DNA from: Symbiodinium natans
Taxonomy: Eukaryota > Sar > Dinophyceae > Suessiales > Symbiodiniaceae
NCBI GenBank assembly: GCA_905221605.1
Contig: CAJNDS010002730.1
Coordinates: 217,001-281,000, forward strand
DNA length: 64,000 bases
Direction of reading: 5' to 3'
A program made the translations under genes and the position numbers. The notes beneath the pieces are model-generated. The model did not search any database. It was not told the origin of the DNA and saw only the letters and a list, made by a program, of their open reading frames with translations. Shown in pieces: positions 11,201-19,317 of the stretch (position 1 is the stretch's first letter; each line of letters begins with the position of its first letter).

Positions 11201-13625
11201 GGGTGAGACACCCGACCTAAGAAGAAGAAACACCACCTCCGCCTAACTTAACACCTGCCGGCGATGTTCTGACATGCGAATCATAGTTATGAGCACTGCC
11301 AGTGGGCCCCTTGAGAAGCCTTGCTTGGAGCAAGAAATCTCCGATCCTACGAGCCTCAAGGCTCCCCTTTATAACTTGCGGGGGGGTCGAAATCAGGGGT
11401 ACCTCATTGGGGCCCTTAGTATAGGGGAATCCTACTATTATGGGTTCGAAATTAGGGGGTCCCTCCCCTCTTTCGTTTAAAACCCCCACCTAAGGCCCCC
11501 CAAGCACTCCACGCAGGCCCGCAGTACCATCCCGGCCTCTCCGGCGACCGAGGTGCAGCTGCTCGAGGTCTGTTAAACAAATTTTCTTGGTAGCCCAGGT
11601 GGTGTCCTTTTGCTCTTTGTGTTGGTTCAAGGTCCCCCTTATACAGCAAAACCGTATCTGAATTATTCAGGCCCGTCCAGTAGCTCTCAGAACCCTAAAC
11701 CCTAAACCCGAAACCCTAAACCCTAAAACCTAAACCCTAAACCCTAAACCCTCAACCCTAAACCCTAAACCCACAGGCGCGGCTGATGCTCCACGGCCTC
11801 AAGTCCGGGAACTTCGGCATCGCCTCGCACAGCGCCGCCTCCCTGGCGCTGCCCGGGTCCTCGGGAGGTTGAGAGGGAGGGAGTGTGCGGGATATTTCGG
11901 GGGCTGGTGGCCCTAAACCCTAAACCCTAAACCCTAAACCCTAAACCCTAAACCCTAAACCCCCGTTGGGGGTCCAGGAGGCGGAGCGCTGCCGGGCTCC
12001 AGGCGATCGAACTTAGGATCTCAAGAGTGCTAGAATGGCACTTTGGCATGAGCGTCTTGTGTAGTTAGCACGTTGTCCTCGTATGATACACATGCAAACT
12101 CGCGCTTTTCGCTATGCTCAGCACGCCTCCCGAACCCTAAAACGCTCAACCCATCCGACGTTTCGAGCACGTCGTAGTCTGGAACCCTGAAGAACAGGAC
12201 TTCATCGAACGGTATGAAGTTAAGGCTTGTGCCCCTGTCGAGAAGGAAGGTGAGGCTCTTCGCTCCAGGGGTTTCGATTTTGGCTTGCGACTTCTGCAAC
12301 GGCATGGCAGCATGGTGCGAGGAAACCGGTTTCCTCAATCCCTACAAGCCCCGGCCCTACAGAAAGAAATTAGGCCTGGCAGGAAACACACTCCTGTGGA
12401 GCACCGAAGCCCATCTGTACCGTCGAGTTTGGACAGCTACCCAAAACTTCAGCGCATCTCCAAACCTTATAGGGCTTACAGCCCTAAACCCTAAACCCTA
12501 AACCCTAAACCCTAAACCCTAAACCCCAAACCCTAAACCCTAAACCCTAAACCCTAAACCCTAAACCCTAAACCCTGAATTGAGGGTTGGCTCGGGGGGC
12601 AACGCCCCCTCGCCAATGAAGCGTGCTCGGGAAGGCAGGGGGCTTCTGCATGGTGTTCCAATGCGCCGAAGACTGGGTTTAGGGTTTAGGATTTAGGGTT
12701 TAGGGTTGAGGGTTTAGGGTTTCGGTTTAGGGTTTAGGGTTTAGGGGGGTTGGGCCGAGGGTTTGGGAGTTCTCTTCCTTGTTTAGTTCGGTCGAGGTGA
12801 CCGAGGTGTAGAGGATGTGTTCGTGAGGGACTTGGGGGGATGCGATGTTCCTTCAGTGGTCGCCTTTTCTGCGCTTGGGCCTGCGTCATCCCTTCATACA
12901 TATCCTGTACCATCAAGCATCTGCTTCGTGGGCGGCGTCTGAAGAAGCTTTGCAGCCCGGAATGTCGAGTTGCTTGGCGAGCGTGGAAGTGCCAGGGAGA
13001 AAAAAAGCCACAACTTCAGAAAGCCTTCTACGGACACGGGCATGCGAACCTCTAGCTACTCTTTACGTTAGTTCAACCAAATAAAGCATTCTAAAGAGCC
13101 GTGAAGGATCCCCGAACCCTGCTCTGAATCCGTTTTCAAACGCTGAGGCAACAAAGCCGATAAGCTAGCTTCTCGAGGGGTTTAGGATTCAGGGCCATCG
13201 GCTTGTCGCGGTTTGAGGCAGGAAAATGCACACGCGCGCGCGCGCACACACACACACACACACCCACAAAAACGCCCTTACCGAGAAAGAATGCTCCACG
13301 CGCTTCACAGCTCGTGACACCTAAGCCCCAAACTTAACACTCCAAGCCCTAAAGCCTACGCCTAACCCGAAACCCAATCCCCAAGCCTCTTAACCCCACA
13401 TCTCTCTGTAACCTGGGCAGTCGAAGCTCTGGACGCCAAGTCCGACGAGCTTCTGGCTAAGAGTTCGGGGCCCTAGACAACTTGGGTTCGGGGTTTAGGG
13501 TTTTGGATTTACGTTTAGGGTTTAGGGCAAAGTTACGTTTAGGGTTTAGAGTTTGAAGGGTTTGGAGCGCTAGATGGTTCAGGCTATCTGCAAGGTTCAT
13601 GAGGCGCGTCGAAGGTTTGAAGACG
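675..13625 (+). CDS. Gene 1: unidentified multi-exon protein with telomeric-repeat introns
   Basis: A chain of short coding segments, listed separately below, can be read on the + strand with compatible phases. From 5821 to 12002 every junction fits: 5872 ends in phase 1 and 6767 supplies two bases, 6815 ends in phase 2 and 7164 supplies one, 8392 ends in phase 2 and 9609 supplies one, 11867 ends in phase 1 and 11978 supplies two. Nearly all acceptors are AG|G and the donors are GT or GC. The predicted protein is mostly helical and charged, with a Gly/Pro/Ser linker near 11.8-12.0 kb. Peptides such as FVWTFGKFLS and RLQSMRDLYEAPEEQ vaguely recall the region after the FHA domain in kinesin-3 proteins, but I do not claim that identity. 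First and last exons are not established. The introns hold telomeric tracts, palindromic elements and a nested intronless ORF (3963-4970). Segments at 13.4-13.6 kb are joined only by inference. Confidence 0.5.
871..2408. other. Gene 1 intron, no supported exon
   Basis: Moderately GC-rich unique sequence with scattered telomere-like words and overlapping open frames on both strands. None has splice sites and composition convincing enough to call. Confidence 0.5.
2714..2764 (+). CDS. Gene 1 exon b
   Basis: Acceptor TTCGTGCAG|GCC follows a TTTAGGG tract by about 24 nt. The frame reads ANQITREVGVDSYFELQ. The donor is GC (CAG|GCGGGG), phase 0, and (CCCTAAA)n begins 12 nt later. The other plus frames are less protein-like. 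Confidence 0.5.
2905..2981 (+). CDS. Gene 1 exon c
   Basis: A good acceptor, CTGTTTTCCAG|GTG, is followed by VLTDLWDAETNLPELVVAV then LNNAGL. This is one of the clearest exons in the window. It ends in phase 2 at AG|GCGAAG (GC donor), and TTTAGGG repeats start 15 nt later. The next intron is about 2.5 kb and contains the intronless ORF at 3963-4970. Confidence 0.65.
3963..4970 (+). CDS. Intronless 335-aa ORF, possible ADP-ribosyl cyclase (CD38)-like protein
   Basis: This is the longest clean single ORF in the window, with no telomeric repeats inside it. The C-terminal third resembles the CD38/ADP-ribosyl cyclase core as I remember it. W208 lies in PCLLWTG (like LLW at CD38 W125), W261 in PLWDALSHKF (like FWKTVSRRF at W189), and E297 in FRRVELAAL (like the E226 region). 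The W261-E297 spacing of 36 matches 37 in CD38. The acidic residue of the TLED motif is missing (TAAG at 228-231), so cyclase activity is doubtful. The N-terminal 190 residues are Cys-rich (for example 132-153) and unrecognised; no signal peptide is evident. The gene lies on the same strand inside a gene 1 intron and lacks introns in an intron-rich locus, which suggests retroposition. The family assignment is tentative; the ORF itself is well supported. Confidence 0.5.
   Translation: MSTLILGDIILSGDALEDLRLCDHTMNGPCESVQFLTMSAWTTVHRHDVLKNAFITVLMLYVMSCQAPSDYWSAFCPSVMGILQTVQRRLGRKFICHRACVAKLIQTAQSVLHYIRRGTALMCSWAGGFRTPCNHFCLAQSCKSRFLQQCCDCHIPKHVATRVWDLLLEGLRFSKIGDQKRARKTFRRLANTLTEYLETPRESPCLLWTGAAAKQVCDAMPGTSMHMTAAGRLFQHVNFASLPILADVGDESRWRIVVPLWDALSHKFVKTALIAPSRQFVAVMASSGRSSAFRRVELAALEAASVAPQYWTVAEPREVLTLANADRLLQHWSNS
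5203..5350. repeat. 8-bp telomere-variant tract AAGCCCTA / AAGCCCTG
   Basis: Two homogeneous blocks, first with TA then with TG. A smaller canonical block at 5001-5032 precedes it. Confidence 0.9.
5534..5564 (+). CDS. Gene 1 exon d (candidate)
   Basis: Acceptor TACTCGCAG|GCGG. Taking phase 2 from exon c, the segment completes an Arg codon and reads RTPTPPSIAQ, ending at a GC donor (CAG|GCCGAC) in phase 0, as exon 5821 needs. A longer alternative frame, ADANSTLHRTGRQLRVWVI, is also open through this segment, so the frame is uncertain. Confidence 0.35.
5678..6108. repeat. Telomere-like tracts either side of the exon at 5821
   Basis: (TTTAGGG)n 5678-5771, then (CCCTAAA)n from 5884 that drifts to CCCTGAA and CCGGAA variants by 6108. 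Confidence 0.95.
5821..5872 (+). CDS. Gene 1 exon
   Basis: Acceptor GTGCCCAG|GGC. Reads GPSESNGLKGLWQPKRR and ends in phase 1 at a GC donor (G|GCCTTT). A long (CCCTAAA)n tract starts 11 nt downstream and a TTTAGGG tract ends about 50 nt upstream, so the exon sits between two telomeric blocks. Confidence 0.5.
6338..6425 (-). ncRNA. tRNA-like remnant (possible SINE head)
   Basis: On the minus strand, GTGGTTAGAGCG (like a D-arm/A-box) is followed by a wobble-paired anticodon-like stem ATGGT/GCCGT and a weak T-arm-like stretch. U33 is replaced by C and the B-box is degenerate, so it is not a functional tRNA. The D-arm-like dodecamer occurs twice about 30 nt apart. Confidence 0.3.
6645..6742. mobile_element. 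Palindromic MITE-like element, family P2
   Basis: Termini CCTTGGGGACgAAATGAACC and GGTTCATTTGGTCCCCAA form an inverted repeat around an AT-rich core with GGGTATATGAGCCATAA. There is no coding capacity. Other copies are at 35477, 46314, 53057 and 61303. Confidence 0.75.
6767..6815 (+). CDS. Gene 1 exon
   Basis: Acceptor TTGCCAG|GC. With one base from the previous exon it reads (G)RGDLKFVWTFGKFLS and ends AG|GCCCCT in phase 2. It is squeezed between two palindromic elements (6645-6742 and 6834-6948), with only about 20 nt of intron left on either side. Confidence 0.6.
6834..6948. mobile_element. Palindromic MITE-like element, family P1
   Basis: A near-perfect inverted repeat begins TACCCAGATCTTCCAAA and ends TTTGGAAGATCTGGGTA, around TTAATTAAGG and a GGATCC centre. 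A second copy is at 56793. Confidence 0.8.
7087..7142. repeat. Telomere-like tract with internal CCCTAGGG inversion
   Basis: CCCTAAA repeats containing CCCTAGGGTTACCCTAAA. Further small mixed tracts occur at 7570-7650 and 7720-7785. Confidence 0.85.
7164..7215 (+). CDS. Gene 1 exon
   Basis: Acceptor GAGCAG|G completes the Arg codon split at 6815. Reads LQSMRDLYEAPEEQGPE and ends at a standard donor, GAG|GTAACG. A further palindromic element starts about 36 nt downstream. Alternative acceptors at 7147 or 7157 keep the region open but break the phase. Confidence 0.65.
7252..7370. mobile_element. Palindromic MITE-like element, family P3
   Basis: GTGAAGCAGGGTTTATAATA ... AAACCCTACTTCAC ends. 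The inner TTGGTGAGTGTATATAAGG and ATATTGGTGAGTGTATAT are shared with the copy at 8805. Confidence 0.75.
8160..8300. repeat. CCCTCAA-variant telomeric tract
   Basis: A homogeneous run of CCCTCAA flanked on both sides by canonical CCCTAAA. Confidence 0.95.
8316..8392 (+). CDS. Gene 1 exon
   Basis: Acceptor CCCGCAGAG|GAG lies 16 nt after a (CCCTAAA)n tract. Reads ESGGRAILRQIENEPRFGG then DIYWTS, and ends in phase 2 at a textbook donor, GG|GTGAGC. Confidence 0.65.
8505..8612. mobile_element. Palindromic element
   Basis: GTAGTTGTCTAAAT...GGTCCCTTTTGAGGGTCC pairs with GGACCCCAAAAGGGACCCTCATTT...GAACTACC. No second copy was noticed. Confidence 0.5.
8805..8927. mobile_element. MITE-like element, family P3
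   Basis: The same order of blocks as 7252-7370, including CTTTTGGGGGTACAAGAA near the right end. Confidence 0.75.
9018..9122. repeat. (CCCTAAA)n tract
   Basis: Nearly perfect heptamers. Confidence 0.95.
9609..9645 (+). CDS. Gene 1 exon
   Basis: Acceptor ATTCTTGCAG|G completes the Gly codon from 8392. Reads FSNPWREFEEQE and ends GAG|GTGGGG in phase 0. It is only 37 nt long, but both sites and phase agree with its neighbours. Confidence 0.6.
10382..10426 (+). CDS. Gene 1 exon
   Basis: Acceptor CTAGAAGAG|GTG. Reads VRMLMLALKPTNLGE, with a GT donor at 10427 (GAG|GTCACG). The frame stays open to 10483, so a longer exon is possible. Confidence 0.55.
11691..11965. repeat. (CCCTAAA)n tracts flanking exon g
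   Basis: 11691-11772 and 11911-11963. The first ends in CCCACAG, which serves as the acceptor of the exon at 11777. Confidence 0.95.
11777..11867 (+). CDS. Gene 1 exon g
   Basis: The acceptor is built by the end of the telomeric tract itself: CCCTAAACCCACAG|GCG. Reads ARLMLHGLKSGNFGIASHSA then ASLALPGSSG and ends in phase 1 at G|GTTGAG. Codon use is strongly GC3, unlike the flanks. This is a very convincing exon. Confidence 0.7.
11978..12002 (+). CDS. Gene 1 exon h (25-nt microexon)
   Basis: Acceptor GGGGGTCCAG|GA, 15 nt after a (CCCTAAA)n tract. With the G from 11867 it reads GGGALPGS, continuing the Gly/Pro/Ser run of the previous exon, and ends AG|GCGATC in phase 2. Confidence 0.45.
12481..12745. 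repeat. Opposed telomere-like tracts
   Basis: (CCCTAAA)n 12481-12578 and (TTTAGGG)n 12676-12745 around a 100-bp GC-rich segment. Confidence 0.95.
13230..13264. repeat. (CG)n(CA)n microsatellite
   Basis: Alternating CGCG followed by CACA dinucleotides. Confidence 0.95.
13421..13455 (+). CDS. Candidate exon i
   Basis: Acceptor CTGGGCAG|TC. Reads EALDAKSDELL after a split codon. A GC donor (CTG|GCTAAG) gives phase 0, matching 13583. The alternative is a terminal exon ending at the TAG at 13474. An exon between 12002 and here is needed to fit the phase. Confidence 0.4.
13583..13625 (+). CDS. Candidate exon
   Basis: Acceptor GGTTCAG|GCT. Reads AICKVHEARRRFED in phase with 13455 and ends at G|GTCCGA. 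A second plus frame is also open across this segment, which lowers confidence. Confidence 0.35.
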
Positions 13626-13999
13626 GTCCGATGGTGCTCACATGTTGCGTGCGCCCGTGCGGAACCGTCCCCAACCTCAGAATGCGGTGACGAACCCTAG
13701 ACCCTGGCCCTAAACCCTAAGCCCTGGTGCTGAGCCTTCATGTGCCGTGAGAAGTTGGGTGGTTCTAGCTCTTGGGGGGAACGAAAATTCGGGTCTCAAG
13801 GGTTTCGCGTTTACGGTTTAGGCTTTTGGGTTTAGGGTGTAGGGTTTAGGGTGCTGCATATCGTTGCTTCGTGCATGTTGGGGGCTTGCCATTTAGGGAC
13901 AGCGAGTGCCATTTAGAACTGACAAATTGAAGCAACTGCCCCAGCCGAAAGCCGGCTTGAGATCCGAGGCAAGCGCAACGAGTGACCAGATCGATACAA

Positions 14000-14147
14000 T
14001 AGGGTTTAGGGTTTAGGGTTTAGGGTTTAGGGTTTAGGGTTTAGGGTTTAGGGTTTAGGGTTTAGGGTTTAGGGTTTAGGGTTTAGGGTTTAGGGTTTAG
14101 GGTTTAGGGTTTAGGGTTTAGGGTTTAGGGTTTAGGTTTAGGGTAGG
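14000..14147. repeat. (TTTAGGG)n tract
   Basis: About twenty nearly perfect heptamers. Confidence 0.95.
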
Positions 14148-14585
14148 GCCAAGGCATGTGTTTTCAAAGGGCTGGCGATACCTAAGCCTGCTTTAGGCTC
14201 CGCCTTGTGGCCATCAGAAGCAGAACTCGATAAGACGCGATCAGGCTGAAGAGCTCCCTATGAACACTTCTGCAACTTGAGACCAGGCCGTCTGCCGGCA
14301 TACTAACTGCCAAGCCGAGCCTCCAACACCCCCCAACGGCCCTAAACTCCTGAAAGTTTCAACTTTTATTTCCTTGGGTTTTGGGCCAGTAAGCTGACAT
14401 CTCCTGACCCATCCGAGGCCAGTTCCTGTTGGACGATGCCAGTGCACTCCTGTAGCCAGGCTGAAATACCCCACCCCTCCCCGCACGAAAGCACGGAACT
14501 CTGTTGCCGAATGGCTGGGGGGGCCACACGGCCACACTCCTGAACCTCAGCACCTCACCTTGCCTGACCTCTGCGTGTTTGCACA

Positions 14586-14849
14586 CCCCTAAACCCTAAA
14601 CCCTAAACCCTACACCCTACACCCTACACCCGAATACCTAAACCCTAAACCCTATACCCTAAACCCTAAACCCTAAACCCTAAACCCTAAACCCTAAACC
14701 CTAAACCCTACATTCACAGAACAGTTTCATAGTGTCGAAAGCCTCCGTGGCCCGGCCCCTGGTAACCTCCTAAGGTTAATCTAAACCCTAAACCCTAAAC
14801 CCTAAACCCTAAACCCTAAACCCTAAACCCTAAACCCTAAACCCTAAAC
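14586..14849. repeat. (CCCTAAA)n tracts
   Basis: 14586-14711, with CCCTACA variants, and 14784-14849. Confidence 0.95.
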
Positions 14850-15554
14850 TGCCGAGAGCGCCGATGTCCATTTACATGGGCGCTCGAGGCTTCGACCGAA
14901 GTCCCCGACCGAGCGTCTCTACAGAACGGTGAGGGAGGGTAAAGCCTCCCGGTAGACGAGGCCTGCAGTGCCTGGCTACGCCTCAGACCTAGGGCGTAAG
15001 CCCCAATACAATGAGGACCCCAAACCTTCCAGTGTTGAACCCTGGAACCCCCTAAGACTTTCCTGGGACCCCCCTGGGACCCCCCCTGAGACCTTCCTGG
15101 GACCCCCTGGCATCCCTCCAAAAACTGCCCGCCCCCTTGCAACCCTCCCTGACTAGCTGAGACCCCCCTCTGTCCTGCAACCTTTTTGACTTTGCAAGCA
15201 GGGGCCGGCCGAGGCCCGTGCTTCCCCCTAGCGTTTTGGGCTGCGTGGGCCGGGGTTTGCCAAGACCCGTACTGAAAATGTGGGTTTTTTAGTATTGCAA
15301 TTGACGGTTTGGGCACCCCTCCAGTTCTGTGAAAGCTCCAAGAAGCCTACGAGCCGCTGACAGGTTCCACAAAGCTCGGGAGGCCCCACCCTGCTCTTTC
15401 TCTGTAAAAAGCAAGAAAGCCCCCCTTGAGGGGGGTTTGGGGGGTGAACCCTAAACCCTAAATGAGAATAGTTTGGGTGGTTGGGGTGGGACTGCATGCT
15501 AACGCAAGCGAGCGGCCCGGGTGCTGTTAGCGCCAGCGAGCTTCCCTTCTATAC

Positions 15555-15812
15555 ACCCTAAACCCTAAACCCTAAACCCCAAACCCCAAACCCTAAACCC
15601 TAAACCCTAAACCCTAAACCCTAAACCCTAAACCCTAAACCCTAAACCCTAAACCCTAAACCCTAAACCCTAAACCCTAAACCCTAAACCCAAAACCCTA
15701 AACCCTAAACCCTAACCCCTAAACCTAAACCCTAAACCCTAAACCCTAAACCCTAAACCCTAAACCCTAAACCCTAAACCCTAAACCCTAAACCCTAAAC
15801 CCTAAACCCTAA
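15555..15812. repeat. Longest (CCCTAAA)n tract, about 258 bp
   Basis: Nearly perfect, with few CCCCAAA and CCAAAA variants; runs into (CT)n. Confidence 0.97.
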
Positions 15813-15843
15813 ACTCTCTCTCTCTCTCTCTCTCTCTCGCTCT

Positions 15844-15889
<46 letters not shown>

Positions 15890-15896
15890 CTCGCGG
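15813..15896. repeat. (CT)n microsatellite joined to a telomeric tract
   Basis: CTCTCT repeats with occasional CG variants, continuing directly from the long CCCTAAA array. Confidence 0.95.
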
Positions 15897-16077
15897 CCGT
15901 AAAACGCCCTAATGCCCAAAGGCCTCGACTCTGAAGACTGAATCTCTAAGTAGCTATCTCAAGCAGTTTCATGAGTATCCATGCTTGAGGCAAGATCCGC
16001 CGCGATTCGTGGGCCACGCCAAGAGCAACCGGTCCACCATTCTTGAAGGCATCGGCGTCGCCTGCTTGGCTTGAGTG

Positions 16078-16283
16078 GGTTAGAGTTTAGGGCTTAGGGT
16101 TTAGGGTTGAGGGTTTAGGGTTTAGAGTTTAGGGTTTAGGGTTTAGGGTGTAGGGTGTAGGGTTTAGGGTTTAGGGTTTAGGCCCAGCTGGGTGCGGCGG
16201 GCCCAGGATGCTTAGAAGCGGTTCGAAGCCTCGGCTGGGTGTTTCGGGTTTAGGGTTTAGGGTTTAGGGTTTAGGGTTTAGGC
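16078..16283. repeat. (TTTAGGG)n tracts
   Basis: 16078-16182 and 16246-16283, separated by a GC-rich segment beginning CCCAGCTGGGT. Confidence 0.9.
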
Positions 16284-17064
16284 TCATCGAAATGGAGCAC
16301 GCGCTGACACAGCGCACCCCAGTCTGCGTGCCCGACTCCCACGATTCTCCGCGACTATCCGCATACATAATGTCCCAGCAATGTCCCACTCGAGTTTTGT
16401 GTTGTATCCCCAAACCCAAACCCTAAGGCATTTTTAAGTGAATAATATGTATGATAAATTGAGTATGTATTATTTTAGTTCAATTCATTAGAAGCGGGCG
16501 GGTTTCGGGCCCTGTCCGCGCAAACATCTAGAGGAGTTCAGTTTTGTGACCGGTGACTTCTGCTCCTGCGATTGTCAGATGAGGGCTTGTCAACCCTTCG
16601 ACTTAGACCCCTTGTAGAGAATGCCCTTCGAACTTCGACCATTACTGTCGGGTTTTTGCACTTGGCGATGCAGACACCACTGCTTAGAAAGATACATGCG
16701 GTCGAGGCCGACATCCTGCATTTGGCTCAAGCATATTATGAGACTGGTCGAGAGAGAGGGAGAGAGAACAAAACAAAATGTGAGTGCAGGGGCTCTGGTC
16801 GTAGGAATGCAGGCGCGCTAGATGTCGTTTAGGATATCCGGCCCTTGTGATACGGGGAACACGGGGGAGGCGGAGTAAATGAGCCTATGAAGGCATAAAA
16901 GAGTGTTGAGTGTCCAGGTAGGAAACAGCAGAGCAAAGGCACAGTAATCCTTGAGAGTTTTGTTTGGCTGCAGGACTTGACCCAGAGGACGCCGGCATCT
17001 CCTTGGGGATCTAAACAGGGTCTGGAAGAGGGGAAGAGGACAGCAGCGTCCTACGCTACTGTAG

Positions 17065-17160
17065 GGGTCGGAATAGTTACTAATATCATTCCCTTAGGAT
17101 CCCTTTATAACTTTACTATAATAACCCCCAAAACCCTATTCTGATCATTCAGGCCCCTCA
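17065..17160. mobile_element. MITE-like element, family P6
   Basis: TAGGGGTCGGAATAGTTACTAATA ... CCCCCAAAACCCTATTCTGAT, closely matched at 31810. Confidence 0.6.
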
Positions 17161-17593
17161 ATCAGCTCTGTGTTGATGTGCCGTTCTGGTACTGTGCAGT
17201 TTGGAAATTTCATGGACGTGGTTCAGTTTTCCTGCACAAAGTGCAACAGCCCTAAACCCGAAACTTGAAACCCGAAACCTTAAACCGCGTTGAGCCTAAT
17301 CTTTGTTGCGGTCAACTTCCTCTGATCTCAATGGTCAGGCCTAAGCCATTGACCTCAAGATACTGGATGTTAACCGTTTGTGACTGTGACATGTTTCGTA
17401 GTCCAAAACCTGCCTTCGCAAGAGTCATGTTTAGGGTTTAGGGTATGGGGTTTAGGGTTTAGGGATTCGCAGGCTCTTTCTGTTCTTGTCATGCGACGAA
17501 AGCTCCTACACAGCAACCCCAAAGCCGTAGCAGGAGCAGCACCGTTTGGAGGAACTTGAGCATCAGGCGTGGCAAGGGATCCTTTCAAGGGGT

Positions 17594-17788
17594 TTAGGAT
17601 TTAGGGTTTAGGGTTTAGGGGTTTAGGGTTTAGGGGTTTAGGGGTTTAGGGGTTTAGGGGTTTAGGGGTTTAGGGGTTTAGGGGTTTAGGGGTTTAGGGG
17701 TTTAGGGGTTTAGGGGTTTAGGGGTTTAGGGGTTTAGGGGTTTAGGGGTTCAAGGTTTAAGGTTTAAGGTTTAAGGTTTAGGGTTTAG
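17594..17788. repeat. TTTAGGGG-variant (8-bp) tract
   Basis: A long homogeneous run of GGGGTTTA, flanked by heptamers and by TTTAAGG variants at the right end. Confidence 0.95.
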
Positions 17789-18119
17789 AAATTGAGCTGC
17801 AAAACCCCACCTGAATCCATAAACCCAACAGTTGAACAGTTAGGGGTTGCAGAGGTTGGAGTTCAGAGGCTCAGGAAGCTGGGATTCAGGGATGGGCCCC
17901 TAAACCCTAAGCCCTAACCCCGAAACCCTAAGCCCTAAACCCCAAACCCTACATCTTCTGAAGCCGCGCGTCAAAGAAGACAGATCCGAAGACCGAAGAG
18001 CCATGACAGACTCCTGACTGAGAAGACTTCCAAGCCCCAGACCTAAACACCATAAAGCGAACCGCAAGTGTAGCAAAAAGGGTCTAGGGTTTAGGGCTTG
18101 GTGTTCAGGGTAGGGGGTT

Positions 18120-18430
18120 AAGGGTTTACAGTTTAGGGTTTAGGGTTTAGGGTTTAGGGTTTAGGGTTTAGGGTTTAGGGTTTAGCGTTTAGGGTTTAGG
18201 GTTTAGGGTTTAGGGGTCTGTACAGTAAGTCTCCCCTTCAACCCAGAAGCAACAAACCCACCGAATGACCTCTAAGAGCTCCTGCTGAACCCTAAGCCTT
18301 GGCCACCGCTTGCCGTCCAGCCTTGAGTCAAAACAATCAACCCTAAACCCGAAAACCTAAAACCTAAACCCTAAACCCTAAACCCTAAACCCTAAACCCT
18401 AAACCCTAAACCCTAAACCCTAAACCCTAT
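18120..18430. repeat. Opposed telomere-like tracts
   Basis: (TTTAGGG)n 18130-18215 and (CCCTAAA)n 18350-18430. Confidence 0.95.
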
Positions 18431-18438
18431 CAAAGCAG

Positions 18439-18474
18439 GTCGAGGAGGGCATGAAGAAGTTTCAGCTGCGCTGA
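18439..18474 (+). CDS. Terminal exon of an unidentified gene
   Basis: Acceptor TATCAAAGCAG|GTC begins only 9 nt after a long (CCCTAAA)n tract. Reads VEEGMKKFQLR followed by TGA. It could be the 3' end of gene 1, but the missing exons between 13.6 and 18.4 kb were not resolved. Confidence 0.5.
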   Translation, partial: VEEGMKKFQLR

Positions 18475-18580
18475 CCTCAGAGGTTTTTGAGGGCTTGGGC
18501 CCAAGTAGAGCATCGGGTGTTAAGAGCAGCGATTGACATGTGTCCCTACGCCTTTGGTCTCAAAAACACGAATCTTGGGG

Positions 18581-18700
18581 ATACTAGGACCCAGAGTAGG
18601 CCCTTATTCTGCCTTTTGAGGGTTCCGGCTTCCTTGTATGAGCCCCTTTGAACCAAAACGGGCACCCTTTTCATTTCTACGCTACTCATGGGTCTAGGAT
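18581..18700. mobile_element. MITE-like element, family P5
   Basis: ATACTAGGACCCAGAGTAGG ... CTACTCATGGGTCTAGGAT. Confidence 0.65.
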
Positions 18701-18962
18701 AGGAGTGGAAAGCAGCGAGGGCTGCCTTTCAAATGTTTGCGAGTTTGGGGAAGTCTGCAGCCTGGGGGCGTTTGTGCCCAGGGCTTTGCAAGAGCTCCTG
18801 CTTCAGGGGAGTTCAAGCGTGTGGCCATCGTGCAAAGCACACAGCATGGAAGCCTCTGAACCCTCCATGACCCTCCCATAGCCTTATGGAGCCTTGATTC
18901 TCTGAGGTACATGGGGCGACGGCACAATCCTTCTGGCGCGCGGGCGTTCCCAGCCGGTGGAA

Positions 18963-19111
18963 GTGGTTTAGGGTTTAAGAAGGTAAGTGTTTAGGGTTTA
19001 GGGTTTAGTTCAGGGTTCAGGGTTCAGGGTTCAGGGTTCAGGGTTTAGGGTTCAGGGTTTAGGGTTAAGGGTTTAGGGTTTAAGGTTTAGGGTTTAGGGT
19101 TTAGGGTGTAG
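18963..19111. repeat. TTTAGGG/TTCAGGG mixed tract
   Basis: Includes a homogeneous TTCAGGG block at 19010-19045. Confidence 0.9.
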
Positions 19112-19117
19112 GCCCAG

Positions 19118-19150
19118 CTGGGTTCGACGGGCACGCTGCTCAAGACGTGA
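19118..19150 (+). CDS. Candidate terminal exon
   Basis: Follows a TTTAGGG tract directly: GTGTAGGCCCAG|CTG. Reads LGSTGTLLKT and then TGA. A near-copy of the junction (AGGCCCAGCTGGGT) follows another TTTAGGG tract at 16181. Confidence 0.3.
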   Translation: MGSTGTLLKT

Positions 19151-19317
19151 CACCCCGCGCAGCTCCGCCCCGCATAACACCCACAACAACCTGCAGACCC
19201 TCCAGCCTCTAAATGCTACGAGAGTGGCCTATAACCCCAAACCCTGAACCCTAAACCCCAAACCCTAAGCCCTAAACCCTAAACCCTAAATTCTACAAAA
19301 CACGGCCCCTAGCATAC

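Larger units (their letters stand above)
14148..18130. other. Tracts and unique sequence, only weak coding hints
   Basis: Apart from the tracts and one P6 element, 15.9-16.1 kb has an open stretch reading HAKSNRSTILEGIGVACLA then TGA, and 16285-16395 is open with LIEMEHALTQRTPVCVPDSH. Neither has clear splice sites. Confidence 0.4.

Noticed and set aside
14837-15316. 159-codon minus-strand ORF
   Set aside because: Gly-rich frame over imperfect GGGACCCCC-type repeats, with no family signature or splice context.
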